Shown: piece by piece, positions 9,490 through 15,777 of the stretch | How positions within the stretch are numbered: the stretch's first letter is position 1 | How the letters are laid out: every line of letters begins with the position of its first letter | Assembly (NCBI GenBank): GCA_964591255.1 | Contig: CAZQAA010000123.1 | Span: 1 to 21,759, forward strand | Source: CAZQAA01 sp964591255 | GTDB lineage: Bacteria; Desulfobacterota; DSM-4660; Desulfatiglandales; Desulfatiglandaceae | Length of the DNA: 21,759 bases | Direction of reading: 5' to 3' | The notes under the pieces: model-generated | The model's input: only the letters and a program-made list of their open reading frames with translations | What the model was told of the DNA's origin: nothing | The model's database searches: none | Made by a program: the position numbers and the translations under genes

Positions 9490-9519
9490 ATTATATAATG
9501 ATCTATAATTAGCAGACAA
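9490..9519 (-). promoter_or_regulatory. Putative sigma-70-type promoter for the DUF1614 gene
   Basis: On the minus strand TTGTCT (9514-9519) and a perfect TATAAT (9490-9495) are separated by 18 bases. Transcription would start near 9483, some 40 bases upstream of the preferred ATG. The 147-base divergent region also holds TATAAT hexamers on the plus strand at 9494-9499 and 9504-9509. Neither has a convincing -35 partner, so the plus-strand promoter for the sugar-nucleotide genes is not resolved. Confidence 0.45.
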
Positions 9520-9588
9520 AAATTGCAATTAAAAAAGGGAGTTCTCGATCCTGGATTTATAAACAGACAAAATTTATAAAGGAAATCC

Positions 9589-10452
9589 ATGAAAGCAATG
9601 ATTCTCGCGGCTGGCCTTGGCACAAGGTTGGGCTTGCTTACTTCAAAACGTCCAAAGCCCCTTGTGCCGGTGGCAAACCGTCCGGTTATAGACATAGTGA
9701 TTGAGCATCTAAAGAGATGCGGTGCAAGAGAGATTGTGGTGAATGCTCACCATTATCACCAACAGATTGTTGATCATATACGAGGAGGCAGGCCGTACAA
9801 GATTAGGATAGATGTGAGGGTGGAGCCGGAAATTTTGGGCACAGGAGGGGGTATAAAAAATACCGTGGATTTCTGGGATGCCGACCCATTCGTCGTGATT
9901 AACGGTGATATAATTACAAATATCGATATAAGACGGGTATATGAGTTTCATAAAAAAAACAGGGGGATTGCCACCCTGGTGCTGCATAATTACTATCCCT
10001 TTAACCAGATCCAGATCGATGGGCACTTCAATGTCATTGATATTGCTGACAGGAATCATCCGGACAGACTGGCCTTTACCGGTATACATATAATTGAGCC
10101 TGAACTCCTTAATCATATCCCGGACGGGATATTTTCCAATATAATAGATTGTTACAGGATGCTGATCATGAGAGGAGAATCCATAAAGGCATATGTGTCA
10201 AAGGGGCATTATTGGAGAGATGTGGGGACTATAAAAAGTTATGTGCTTGCCAATAAAGAGGCATTGCTTGATGATCCGTTTTTGGTGGCTCCTGGATGTC
10301 GGATAGATGATAGTGTCAGGTTTAATGACTGGGCTGTTGTTGGCAGAAATGTATCCATAGAAAAGGGAGTGGAAATCACAAGATCCATTTTGTGGGAAGG
10401 CGTTACACTCGCAAAGGATGTTAAGATTGTAGACAGCATTATTGTTTTATAG
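9589..10452 (+). CDS. Sugar-1-phosphate nucleotidyltransferase, MurU / GDP-mannose pyrophosphorylase-like
   Basis: The protein transfers a nucleotide to a sugar-1-phosphate. Its N-terminal Rossmann domain begins LAAGLGTRLGLLTSKRPKPL, the nucleotide-binding signature (GxGTR...PKP). VINGDII supplies the metal-binding Asp107, and HYWRDVGT closes the core. The core resembles Pseudomonas MurU (MurNAc-alpha-1-phosphate uridylyltransferase), including an FTGI segment. It is longer (287 versus about 224 aa) because a short hexapeptide-repeat tail follows (residues about 235-287, including VVGRNVSIEKGVEITRSI). That tail is more typical of COG1208 mannose-1-phosphate guanylyltransferase-like enzymes. 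AAAGGAA lies about 5 bases before the ATG. The next gene, 11 bases downstream, is an AmgK-like kinase, so the pair probably activates a free sugar to a nucleotide sugar. The sugar and nucleotide are not proven. Confidence 0.85.
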   Translation: MKAMILAAGLGTRLGLLTSKRPKPLVPVANRPVIDIVIEHLKRCGAREIVVNAHHYHQQIVDHIRGGRPYKIRIDVRVEPEILGTGGGIKNTVDFWDADPFVVINGDIITNIDIRRVYEFHKKNRGIATLVLHNYYPFNQIQIDGHFNVIDIADRNHPDRLAFTGIHIIEPELLNHIPDGIFSNIIDCYRMLIMRGESIKAYVSKGHYWRDVGTIKSYVLANKEALLDDPFLVAPGCRIDDSVRFNDWAVVGRNVSIEKGVEITRSILWEGVTLAKDVKIVDSIIVL

Positions 10453-10463
10453 GGTAATTGAAA

Positions 10464-11498
10464 ATGACTCTCGGAGAGGGGGTTATATCTCCTCATCTTG
10501 AAAATTTTATCTCCGCTTTTTTCAATGATATGGGTATTGATGGGAAAGGCCTTCATATAATGAAGGTGCCTGCCGATGGTTCCTGCAGGATTTTCTGGAG
10601 GCTCATACCCAAGAAGTCTGATCGTTCCTTTATACTAATGTCAAACACTCCTGTTGACGTACCCTCAAGACGTGAAAATTTTGCCTATCTGAAAATCGGA
10701 AGGCATCTGTATCAAAAAGGTGTGTCTGTTCCTGAGATATACAGTTTCAGCCTTGATCGTGGTTGGTTCATTATGGAGGATTTTGGTTCCATAACCTTAC
10801 AAAAGATGCTTTTTGAAGGAAAAGGCGATATCATAGCTGTTTATGAAAAGGTGCTGAAGCATCTTATCAGGCTTCAGATAGAGGGTGTGAAGGATTTTGA
10901 TCCGGCATGGTGCTGTGAGACTGAGAGTTATGATCGACATGTCATGCGGCACCGTGAATCGGATTATTTTAAGGATGCCTTTCTCCGTCTATATCTTGGC
11001 TTAGAAGGGGAGTGTCCTGGATTGGAGAATGCCTTTAATTATCTGGCCGACATCGCCTCGAAGGCGGACGGGAGATTTCTCATACACCGTGATTTTCAAT
11101 CAAGAAATATCATGATAACTAAGGGTGGCATAGGGATAGTGGACTGGCAGGGGGCACGTTTCGGGCCTCTCGCTTACGATCTGTCTTCTCTAATAATTGA
11201 TCCTTATACAGACCTGTCTCCGCAGGAACGAATACAGCTATATGACCGCTATATGGTTTTGCTTGGAGAATATGACAGTGAAATGGCCAGTGAGGTTGAA
11301 ACCTATTATCCATATCTGGCCATCCAGAGGGGCCTCCAGATTTTAGGCGCCTTTTCATATCTGACAGAGGTAAAACAGAAGTCATACTTTAAGTCTTATA
11401 TTCCCCGTGCCCTGAGGACGCTTCAGGATCTGCTGCAACAGGTAAGTGATCCCGAACTCATTTCGCTCAGGCAGATTGTAGGTAGCGTTCGCCTGTGA
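10464..11498 (+). CDS. AmgK-like sugar kinase (aminoglycoside phosphotransferase fold)
   Basis: This is a cytosolic kinase of the aminoglycoside phosphotransferase/choline-kinase superfamily. The catalytic loop is HRDFQSRNIM (Asp base, Asn metal ligand), followed by the Mg-binding DWQ in GIVDWQGARFGPLAYDLSSL. The same arrangement is seen in AmgK, the anomeric N-acetylmuramate/N-acetylglucosamine kinase of Pseudomonas, whose product is the substrate of MurU. The N-lobe contains YLKIGRHLYQKGVSVPEIY and an FIMEDFG hinge. I use ATG 10464, with AGGG at 10451-10454 about 9 bases upstream; an in-frame TTG at 10458 is less likely. At 344 aa it matches AmgK length. It lies directly behind the nucleotidyltransferase, which supports a two-step salvage role. 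An alternative is activation of a heptose or other sugar for surface polysaccharide. Confidence 0.82.
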   Translation: MTLGEGVISPHLENFISAFFNDMGIDGKGLHIMKVPADGSCRIFWRLIPKKSDRSFILMSNTPVDVPSRRENFAYLKIGRHLYQKGVSVPEIYSFSLDRGWFIMEDFGSITLQKMLFEGKGDIIAVYEKVLKHLIRLQIEGVKDFDPAWCCETESYDRHVMRHRESDYFKDAFLRLYLGLEGECPGLENAFNYLADIASKADGRFLIHRDFQSRNIMITKGGIGIVDWQGARFGPLAYDLSSLIIDPYTDLSPQERIQLYDRYMVLLGEYDSEMASEVETYYPYLAIQRGLQILGAFSYLTEVKQKSYFKSYIPRALRTLQDLLQQVSDPELISLRQIVGSVRL

Positions 11499-11538
11499 AA
11501 TCCAGACTGATCTCAGGGAGTTGAGTTGTAAAAATTGT

Positions 11539-11567
11539 TTGACTTGTTATTAGCAAGGTGTTAATAT
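11539..11567 (+). promoter_or_regulatory. Sigma-70-type promoter for pyrR
   Basis: TTGACT (11539-11544) and TAATAT (11562-11567) are separated by exactly 17 bases. An overlapping perfect TATAAT lies at 11565-11570 with a 20-base spacer. The region is AT-rich and about 45 bases upstream of the pyrR ATG. The short leader has no obvious room for a pyr attenuator (antiterminator, anti-antiterminator and terminator hairpins). Confidence 0.65.
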
Positions 11568-11612
11568 AATTAAATCTTTTTTATAAAAAATGATTTTTAA
11601 GGGAGTCAAGAA

Positions 11613-12167
11613 ATGAAAAACAACAAGAGGGTGATCTTAAAAGAGGAAGATATTTCGGTAAGCATACAAAAGATTGCCCATCAGATTGTAGAAAAGAATC
11701 ACCCGATGGAAGATGTGGTGCTGATAGGTATCAGGACAGGAGGGGCATTTTTGGCTGCACGGCTTCAAGATGCAATTTCCGATATAGGTATATCCGCACC
11801 TCCCATAGGCATCCTTGACATCACCCTCTATCGCGACGATTGGACACGGATTGCACCTGCACCGGTGGTTGGTAAAACCGAGATACCTTTTTCCCTTGAT
11901 GATAAGATCGTCATTCTCGTAGATGATGTGCTATACACGGGAAGGACTGTACGGGCCGCCATGGATGCGGTCATGGATTACGGCCGGCCCAGAAAAATTC
12001 AGCTTGCCATCTTGGTAGACAGAGGAAGTGGGAGCAGGGAACTTCCGATTGTGGCCGATTATGTGGGCGGCATTTGGGACATCTCTCCTGATGAGAATGT
12101 TAATGTCTACCTGAAAGAGGAAGGTTTTGATGATCATGCCGTCATCGAGGAAAAAAGTGCGGCCTGA
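11613..12167 (+). CDS. pyrR: Bifunctional pyr operon regulator / uracil phosphoribosyltransferase PyrR
   Basis: PyrR is a type I phosphoribosyltransferase. In Bacillus it binds UMP and pyr mRNA to attenuate pyrimidine synthesis, and it also has uracil phosphoribosyltransferase activity. The PRPP-binding loop VILVDDVLYTGRT begins at about residue 100. The PyrR-typical IGIRTGGAFLAARL and ITLYRDDW segments are present, as is a C-terminal LVDRGSGSRELPIVADYVG block. AGGGAG lies 7 bases upstream of ATG 11613. At 184 aa it is a normal length. It has its own promoter, separating it from the sugar kinase. No pyr biosynthetic gene or attenuator is in the window, so whether this copy regulates RNA or acts only in uracil salvage is open. 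Confidence 0.94.
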   Translation: MKNNKRVILKEEDISVSIQKIAHQIVEKNHPMEDVVLIGIRTGGAFLAARLQDAISDIGISAPPIGILDITLYRDDWTRIAPAPVVGKTEIPFSLDDKIVILVDDVLYTGRTVRAAMDAVMDYGRPRKIQLAILVDRGSGSRELPIVADYVGGIWDISPDENVNVYLKEEGFDDHAVIEEKSAA

Positions 12168-12448
12168 CCATGGCCAGCAAAAAGGGGGCCAAGCAGTTAC
12201 AATTCTTGAGAAGGCGTATGAACACCATCTAAAGGATTATTCTAATATCCCTTCCTCCTACCTTGATTTTAGAGCGCTTTTGCAAAGGGTTCCATATCTT
12301 GGTTGCTGCTTGAACGAAGTCTTGATTGCTATATGGTTGCTTCGGAGAAAACAGAGGATAATCCGCTTACCGAGACTGACTCTTCCGTTATTATGGTGCC
12401 ATAAAAAAGGCCTGTTTTTGCCTTTGATTCAAAAACCAGGAGGATATT
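12168..12448 (+). other. 281-base gap after pyrR; possible frameshifted small-gene remnant
   Basis: No intact convincing gene fills this stretch. ATG 12170 opens a 20-codon peptide (MASKKGAKQLQFLRRRMNTI) ending at TAA 12230-12232. A different frame then reads plausibly through about 12300 (YEHHLKDYSNIPSSYLDF). A third frame, open from 12273 to the TAA at 12402-12404, gives a protein-like tail (LLLERSLDCYMVASEKTED, ending SSVIMVP). The pieces in three successive frames are consistent with a small CDS broken by two indels, or with sequencing errors. They could equally be chance. A frame open across the whole region (from 12127 to 12489) overlaps both pyrR and yjbQ and is not convincing as a gene. 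No hairpin with a T-run was seen. Confidence 0.3.
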
Positions 12449-12841
12449 ATGCCCATCTCCATTTCCATCAGGACAGACTCAAGAATTGATATGATAGATA
12501 TCACCTCTATGGTACAGAAAAAGATCATGGATGCAGGTGTGACCGATGGTATATGTGTTGTCTATGTCCCCCATACCACCGCCGGAATAACTATCAATGA
12601 AGGTGCCGATCCGGCGGTGTGTATGGATATTATGACCAGGCTGGATGAACTTATTCCCCGTAACGGGAGTTATCGCCATATGGAGGGAAACTCAGACAGC
12701 CATATTAAGAGCGTTATTACAGGCAGTTCCATTACTGTGCCGGTGGAAAGGGGCCATCTTGTGCTCGGGACCTGGCAGAAAATATTTTTCTGTGAGTTTG
12801 ACGGTCCAAGGTCCCGTAAGGTTTATGTCGCTTTTGGATAG
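12449..12841 (+). CDS. yjbQ: YjbQ / UPF0047 family protein (secondary thiamine-phosphate synthase-like)
   Basis: This small soluble protein belongs to the YjbQ/UPF0047 family. Some members show weak thiamine-phosphate synthase activity, but the main physiological role is unsettled. Family marks are YVPHTTAGITINEG (putative ligand-binding His and Glu), HMEGNSDSHIKS, and the C-terminal GTWQKIFFCEFDGPRSRKV. At 130 aa the length is typical (about 130-140). The start is well supported: CCAGGAGG lies 6 bases upstream of ATG 12449. The last 19 bases overlap the 3' end of the convergent peptidyl-prolyl isomerase gene. No thiamine genes are nearby to support a vitamin role. Confidence 0.9.
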   Translation: MPISISIRTDSRIDMIDITSMVQKKIMDAGVTDGICVVYVPHTTAGITINEGADPAVCMDIMTRLDELIPRNGSYRHMEGNSDSHIKSVITGSSITVPVERGHLVLGTWQKIFFCEFDGPRSRKVYVAFG

Positions 12842-13869
12842 ATTATTGTCGCTTTTCCCTTGAGTTTTTCGATATATTTTTTCCAGGCTTCTCTTTCTGC
12901 CTGCTTCTTTAAAATTTCCTTAACCTGGTCTTTTACATCGTCCAATGATTTGGATTCTGCCTGCTTGTGTTTGAGGACCTGAATTATGTGAAATCCGAAT
13001 TTTGTCTCTATAACCGGTCCGATCTCATTTACCTTTTGGCTGAAAGCCGCATCTTCAAAGGGCTTGACCATCATGCCACGGCGGAATGAACCCAGATAAC
13101 CACCAGATTTGCCGCTTGGGCAGTCTGAATTTTCCTTTGCAAGTTTGGCAAAATCGGCATCCTCCTTCAGGAGTTCTTTCCGTATTGCCTCTGCCTTTGC
13201 CTTTTTTTTCGCCCTGGTCTTTTCGTCATCATTAGGATCGACCTTGATGAGTATATGGCGTGCCTCCACTGTTTCTGGCACATCAAATTTTTCTTTGTTC
13301 TTGGTATAATAATCCTTGATCTCCTCATCCGATGGATCGGTCTCTACCTTGGTATGTTTTTTTATCAACTTGTTCATTCTCAGTCCCAGTCGGATCTCTT
13401 TCCGAAACTTTTCTTCAGTAGTCCCCCTGCCACGTAATATGCTCTCAAAACTCATTCCATCCGGTATGTTTTTTTTGAATTTGCTCAGGGCCGAGTCTAC
13501 CTCTTCACTGCTTACCTGGATTTTTTCTTTATCGGCCTGTTGGGAGATAAGCGTACGTGTCACAAATTCATTGACAATGCTGTCACGCAGGCGGGGTTTT
13601 ATCTGTTCAATACGGTCTGCGGGCATTCCTCTCATTCTAAGGAAATTTATCTTGCGGTTCATAAGACTGTCCAGTTCTTCAGTAGACAGTTCAGCCCCGT
13701 TTACCTTGACGACAATTTTTTTTATCTGTTCTGTTTTATTATTGTCACCCGGTTTTGTGCCTGGCGTTTTTTCTCCGGCAAACACCCCGCTTCCGATATG
13801 CCAGATGCCGATTATCAATGAAACAAGGACGATAAAGATACATTTTCTGTACGCTCCTCTTTTTCCCAT
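12823..13869 (-). CDS. Periplasmic SurA/PrsA-like peptidyl-prolyl cis-trans isomerase (parvulin)
   Basis: This is an exported chaperone/foldase that probably assists folding of envelope or outer-membrane proteins. The N-terminus is a signal peptide: basic MGKRGAYRK, a hydrophobic core to about residue 26, then VFA-G with likely cleavage after Ala31. There is no lipobox cysteine near the cleavage site. Residues about 50-165 form a SurA_N-like helical domain (NGAELSTEELDSLMNRKI, NEFVTRTLISQQA). Residues about 200-310 form one parvulin (PpiC) domain, with EARHILIKVD, SGGYLGSFRRGMMVKPFEDA and ETKFGFHIIQV. A charged helix and short tail follow. With one parvulin domain and 348 aa it is shorter than E. 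coli SurA, which has two. AAGGGAG lies 11 bases before the ATG. Its 3' end overlaps yjbQ by 19 bases. Confidence 0.9.
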   Translation of the reverse strand: MGKRGAYRKCIFIVLVSLIIGIWHIGSGVFAGEKTPGTKPGDNNKTEQIKKIVVKVNGAELSTEELDSLMNRKINFLRMRGMPADRIEQIKPRLRDSIVNEFVTRTLISQQADKEKIQVSSEEVDSALSKFKKNIPDGMSFESILRGRGTTEEKFRKEIRLGLRMNKLIKKHTKVETDPSDEEIKDYYTKNKEKFDVPETVEARHILIKVDPNDDEKTRAKKKAKAEAIRKELLKEDADFAKLAKENSDCPSGKSGGYLGSFRRGMMVKPFEDAAFSQKVNEIGPVIETKFGFHIIQVLKHKQAESKSLDDVKDQVKEILKKQAEREAWKKYIEKLKGKATIIYPKAT

Positions 13870-14015
13870 TTTCTATAGTTCTCCCTTCTTAAGAAATTGA
13901 ACTCCTTTGTAACAGAATGAAACGTATATATGAACAAAAAAATGTGCTTTCTTTTATTCATATAGATATAAATAGATGTTTGTCCCTTTGAGCCTTTGTG
14001 TTTTTGCCCTGATAT

Positions 14016-14044
14016 TTTATAGTAGCACAATATGATAATGTCAT
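14016..14044 (-). promoter_or_regulatory. Sigma-70-type promoter for the peptidyl-prolyl isomerase gene
   Basis: On the minus strand ATGACA (14039-14044) and TATAAA (14016-14021) are separated by exactly 17 bases, each one mismatch from consensus. Transcription would begin near 14009 and leave an unusually long leader of about 140 bases before the ATG at 13869. Confidence 0.5.
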
Positions 14045-14073
14045 GTGTATTATTAAGATTGGCAAGGAACGTC

Positions 14074-14091
14074 TCAGTAGAATCAGTAGAA
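14074..14091. repeat. Perfect tandem 9-bp repeat TCAGTAGAA x2
   Basis: TCAGTAGAA occurs at 14074-14082 and again at 14083-14091 with no spacer. It ends five bases before the -35 element of the purM promoter. It is also about 30 bases upstream of the divergent -35 box. This is a suitable place for an activator or repressor, but the repeat could be chance. Confidence 0.5.
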
Positions 14092-14096
14092 AGGGT

Positions 14097-14125
14097 TTGA
14101 CAAGCAGAACCCGAGGTAATAAAAA
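14097..14125 (+). promoter_or_regulatory. Sigma-70-type promoter for purM
   Basis: A perfect TTGACA (14097-14102) is followed after 17 bases by TAAAAA (14120-14125), a weaker -10. An alternative TAATAA at 14117-14122 would have only a 14-base spacer. The purM ATG is 42 bases downstream of the -10, with GTGGGG as the likely ribosome-binding site. Confidence 0.5.
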
Positions 14126-14167
14126 TTGAACTGAAGGTGGAAAAACATTACGTCAAGTGGGGAATTT

Positions 14168-15223
14168 ATGTGCAAACAGAAAAAGGATAATAAATACGCT
14201 GATGCAGGTGTAGATATAGATGCCGGGAATAACCTCGTTGATATATTAAGGCCCATTGTTGCCAATACCTTTAAACATGGAGTAATAACGGACATAGGGG
14301 GGTTTGCAGGAGTTTTTTCTCTGGATGTTCACGATATTGAAAACCCGGTATTGGTAAGTTCCACCGATGGGGTAGGGACAAAACTGAAGATTGCGTTTCT
14401 GTTGGACAAGCACGATACTATAGGGATAGATCTGGTCGCCATGTGCGTGAATGATATCATAGTAAAGGGTGCTACTCCTCTGTTTATGCTTGACTACATT
14501 TCCATGGGCAAGTTGGATGTTGATAAAGCCAAGGAGATCGTAAAGGGTATCGTAACCGGCTGTCTGGAAGCGGAATGTGCTCTTATTGGGGGTGAGACTG
14601 CCGAGATGCCAGGCTTCTATGCTGAAGGGGAATATGACATTGCGGGTTTTGCAGTAGGGCTTACGGGTAATGCAGATATTTTAGATGGATCTGAAATTGC
14701 CGTCGGATCCCAACTTGTTGGTATTGGATCCAGTGGCCTTCACAGTAACGGCTATTCCTTGGTACGCAAAATCTTTTTTGATGAGCTGCAAATGTCTGTT
14801 TATGACTATGTCGAAGAGTTTGGTCGTACTCTCGGGGAAGAGCTTTTGGAACCTACCAAAATATACGTTAGGATAATTAAGAGCCTTAAGCGCGATTTCA
14901 GCATCTGCGGAATTTCTCATATCACAGGGGGAGGTCTCATGGATAATATTCCACGCATACTACCCAAACGTTGCAAGGCGGTAATCGATACATCCTCATG
15001 GTCACCGCAGCCCATATTTTCATATCTAAAAAGGGCAGGGGATCTGTCAAACGGGGAAATGATGCGTACATTTAATAACGGTATTGGCCTCGTGATAGTG
15101 GTAAACGAAGATGATGTTAACGAGATAATTTTGAGATTAAAAGCGATGGATGAAATTGCCTATCATATCGGATCAGTGGAAGCAAGGAAAGATGGTGATG
15201 AGGCAGTCCAGTTCATTATGTAA
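14168..15223 (+). CDS. purM: Phosphoribosylformylglycinamidine cyclo-ligase (AIR synthetase)
   Basis: PurM catalyses the fifth step of purine synthesis, ATP-dependent ring closure of FGAM to aminoimidazole ribonucleotide, in the cytosol. The N-terminal YADAGVDIDAGNNLV block is characteristic. The ATP-grasp-unrelated PurM fold is shown by STDGVGTKLKIA, DLVAMCVNDIIVKGA, LIGGETAEMPGFY and GLHSNGYSLVRK. The substrate-side ISHITGGGLMDNIPR follows. At 351 aa it is full length. It has its own promoter and is not in a pur operon here. A DUF523 gene follows immediately, so the two are probably cotranscribed. The GTGGGG ribosome-binding site is 7 bases from ATG 14168. Confidence 0.96.
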   Translation: MCKQKKDNKYADAGVDIDAGNNLVDILRPIVANTFKHGVITDIGGFAGVFSLDVHDIENPVLVSSTDGVGTKLKIAFLLDKHDTIGIDLVAMCVNDIIVKGATPLFMLDYISMGKLDVDKAKEIVKGIVTGCLEAECALIGGETAEMPGFYAEGEYDIAGFAVGLTGNADILDGSEIAVGSQLVGIGSSGLHSNGYSLVRKIFFDELQMSVYDYVEEFGRTLGEELLEPTKIYVRIIKSLKRDFSICGISHITGGGLMDNIPRILPKRCKAVIDTSSWSPQPIFSYLKRAGDLSNGEMMRTFNNGIGLVIVVNEDDVNEIILRLKAMDEIAYHIGSVEARKDGDEAVQFIM

Positions 15224-15254
15224 GGATATATTGCAAGAGATATTTCCCCCTATT

Positions 15255-15737
15255 ATGGTAAGTTCCTGTCTTTTGGGAGTATGTTGCAGATATGATGCCC
15301 GTCATTCCCTATGTTATGATTTGGTCAATTTTACTATTCCACTTCCCCATATATCCTTTTGTCCGGAGGAGTTGGGAGGCCTTCCCACTCCAAGGCCTTC
15401 TGCCAATATCATAGGGGGAGACGGATATGACGTCCTTTCCGGGGTTGGGAAAGTGGTCAATACCCTGGGCAAGGATGTGACCGACCATTTTCTTAAAGGG
15501 GCCTATAATGCCCTTTCATTGGCTAAATCAGCAGGTTCGGCCATTGCCGTCATGAAGCACAAAAGTCCTTCCTGCGGTCTTGAAACCCCCTATTGTGACA
15601 AGCCATCAGGACACGGTACCGGTGTCACGGCGGCACTCTTTGCACTTCACGGTATCAGAATCTTTGAATTGGATGCGCCTGATCCATTTCCATCACAATC
15701 ATTTTTAAGGTGTTTGAAAGAAGCGGGGAAGATATGA
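15255..15737 (+). CDS. DUF523 family cysteine-rich protein
   Basis: This is a small cytosolic protein of unknown function. The DUF523 hallmarks are VSSCLLGVCCRYD at the N-terminus, CPEELGGLPTPRPSA in the middle, and SPSCGL followed by a GHGTGVTAALF segment. Several conserved cysteines (the SxCLLG and SPSCG motifs) suggest metal or Fe-S binding, which is inference. I use ATG 15255 (160 aa), matching the usual family N-terminus, but its upstream sequence is a poor ribosome-binding site. A TTG at 15231 with AAGGA four bases upstream would add eight residues and is a realistic alternative. An in-frame ATG as far back as 15150, inside purM, is unlikely. It follows the purM stop by 31 bases. Confidence 0.85.
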   Translation: MVSSCLLGVCCRYDARHSLCYDLVNFTIPLPHISFCPEELGGLPTPRPSANIIGGDGYDVLSGVGKVVNTLGKDVTDHFLKGAYNALSLAKSAGSAIAVMKHKSPSCGLETPYCDKPSGHGTGVTAALFALHGIRIFELDAPDPFPSQSFLRCLKEAGKI

Positions 15738-15777
15738 TTAGATATAGAGGAAGGCATATTCCTTTATGGGAAGACCA

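Larger units (their letters stand above)
13870..14167. promoter_or_regulatory. Divergent intergenic region between the isomerase gene and purM
   Basis: The 298-base AT-rich region serves both flanking genes and carries back-to-back promoters (described separately). Between their -35 boxes lies a tandem repeat. The implied minus-strand leader is about 140 bases. It contains an imperfect AT-rich inverted repeat, TATATGAA (13927-13934) and TTCATATA (13957-13964), with a 22-base loop. No riboswitch fold or rho-independent terminator was recognised. Confidence 0.5.

Noticed and set aside
12127..12489. A 120-codon open frame spanning the end of pyrR, the gap and the start of yjbQ
   Set aside because: It overlaps two secure genes out of frame, has a basic, low-complexity composition and no ribosome-binding site; at most part of it belongs to a broken gene.
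13815..14030. Minus-strand 71-codon open frame over the isomerase leader
   Set aside because: It lies in AT-rich leader sequence and runs into the isomerase gene out of frame; the predicted peptide has no recognisable features.
15738..15777. Hairpin AGGAA/TTCCT between convergent DUF523 and glmM as a bidirectional terminator
   Set aside because: The stem is short and AT-rich with no clear T-run on either side; it does not meet a reasonable standard.
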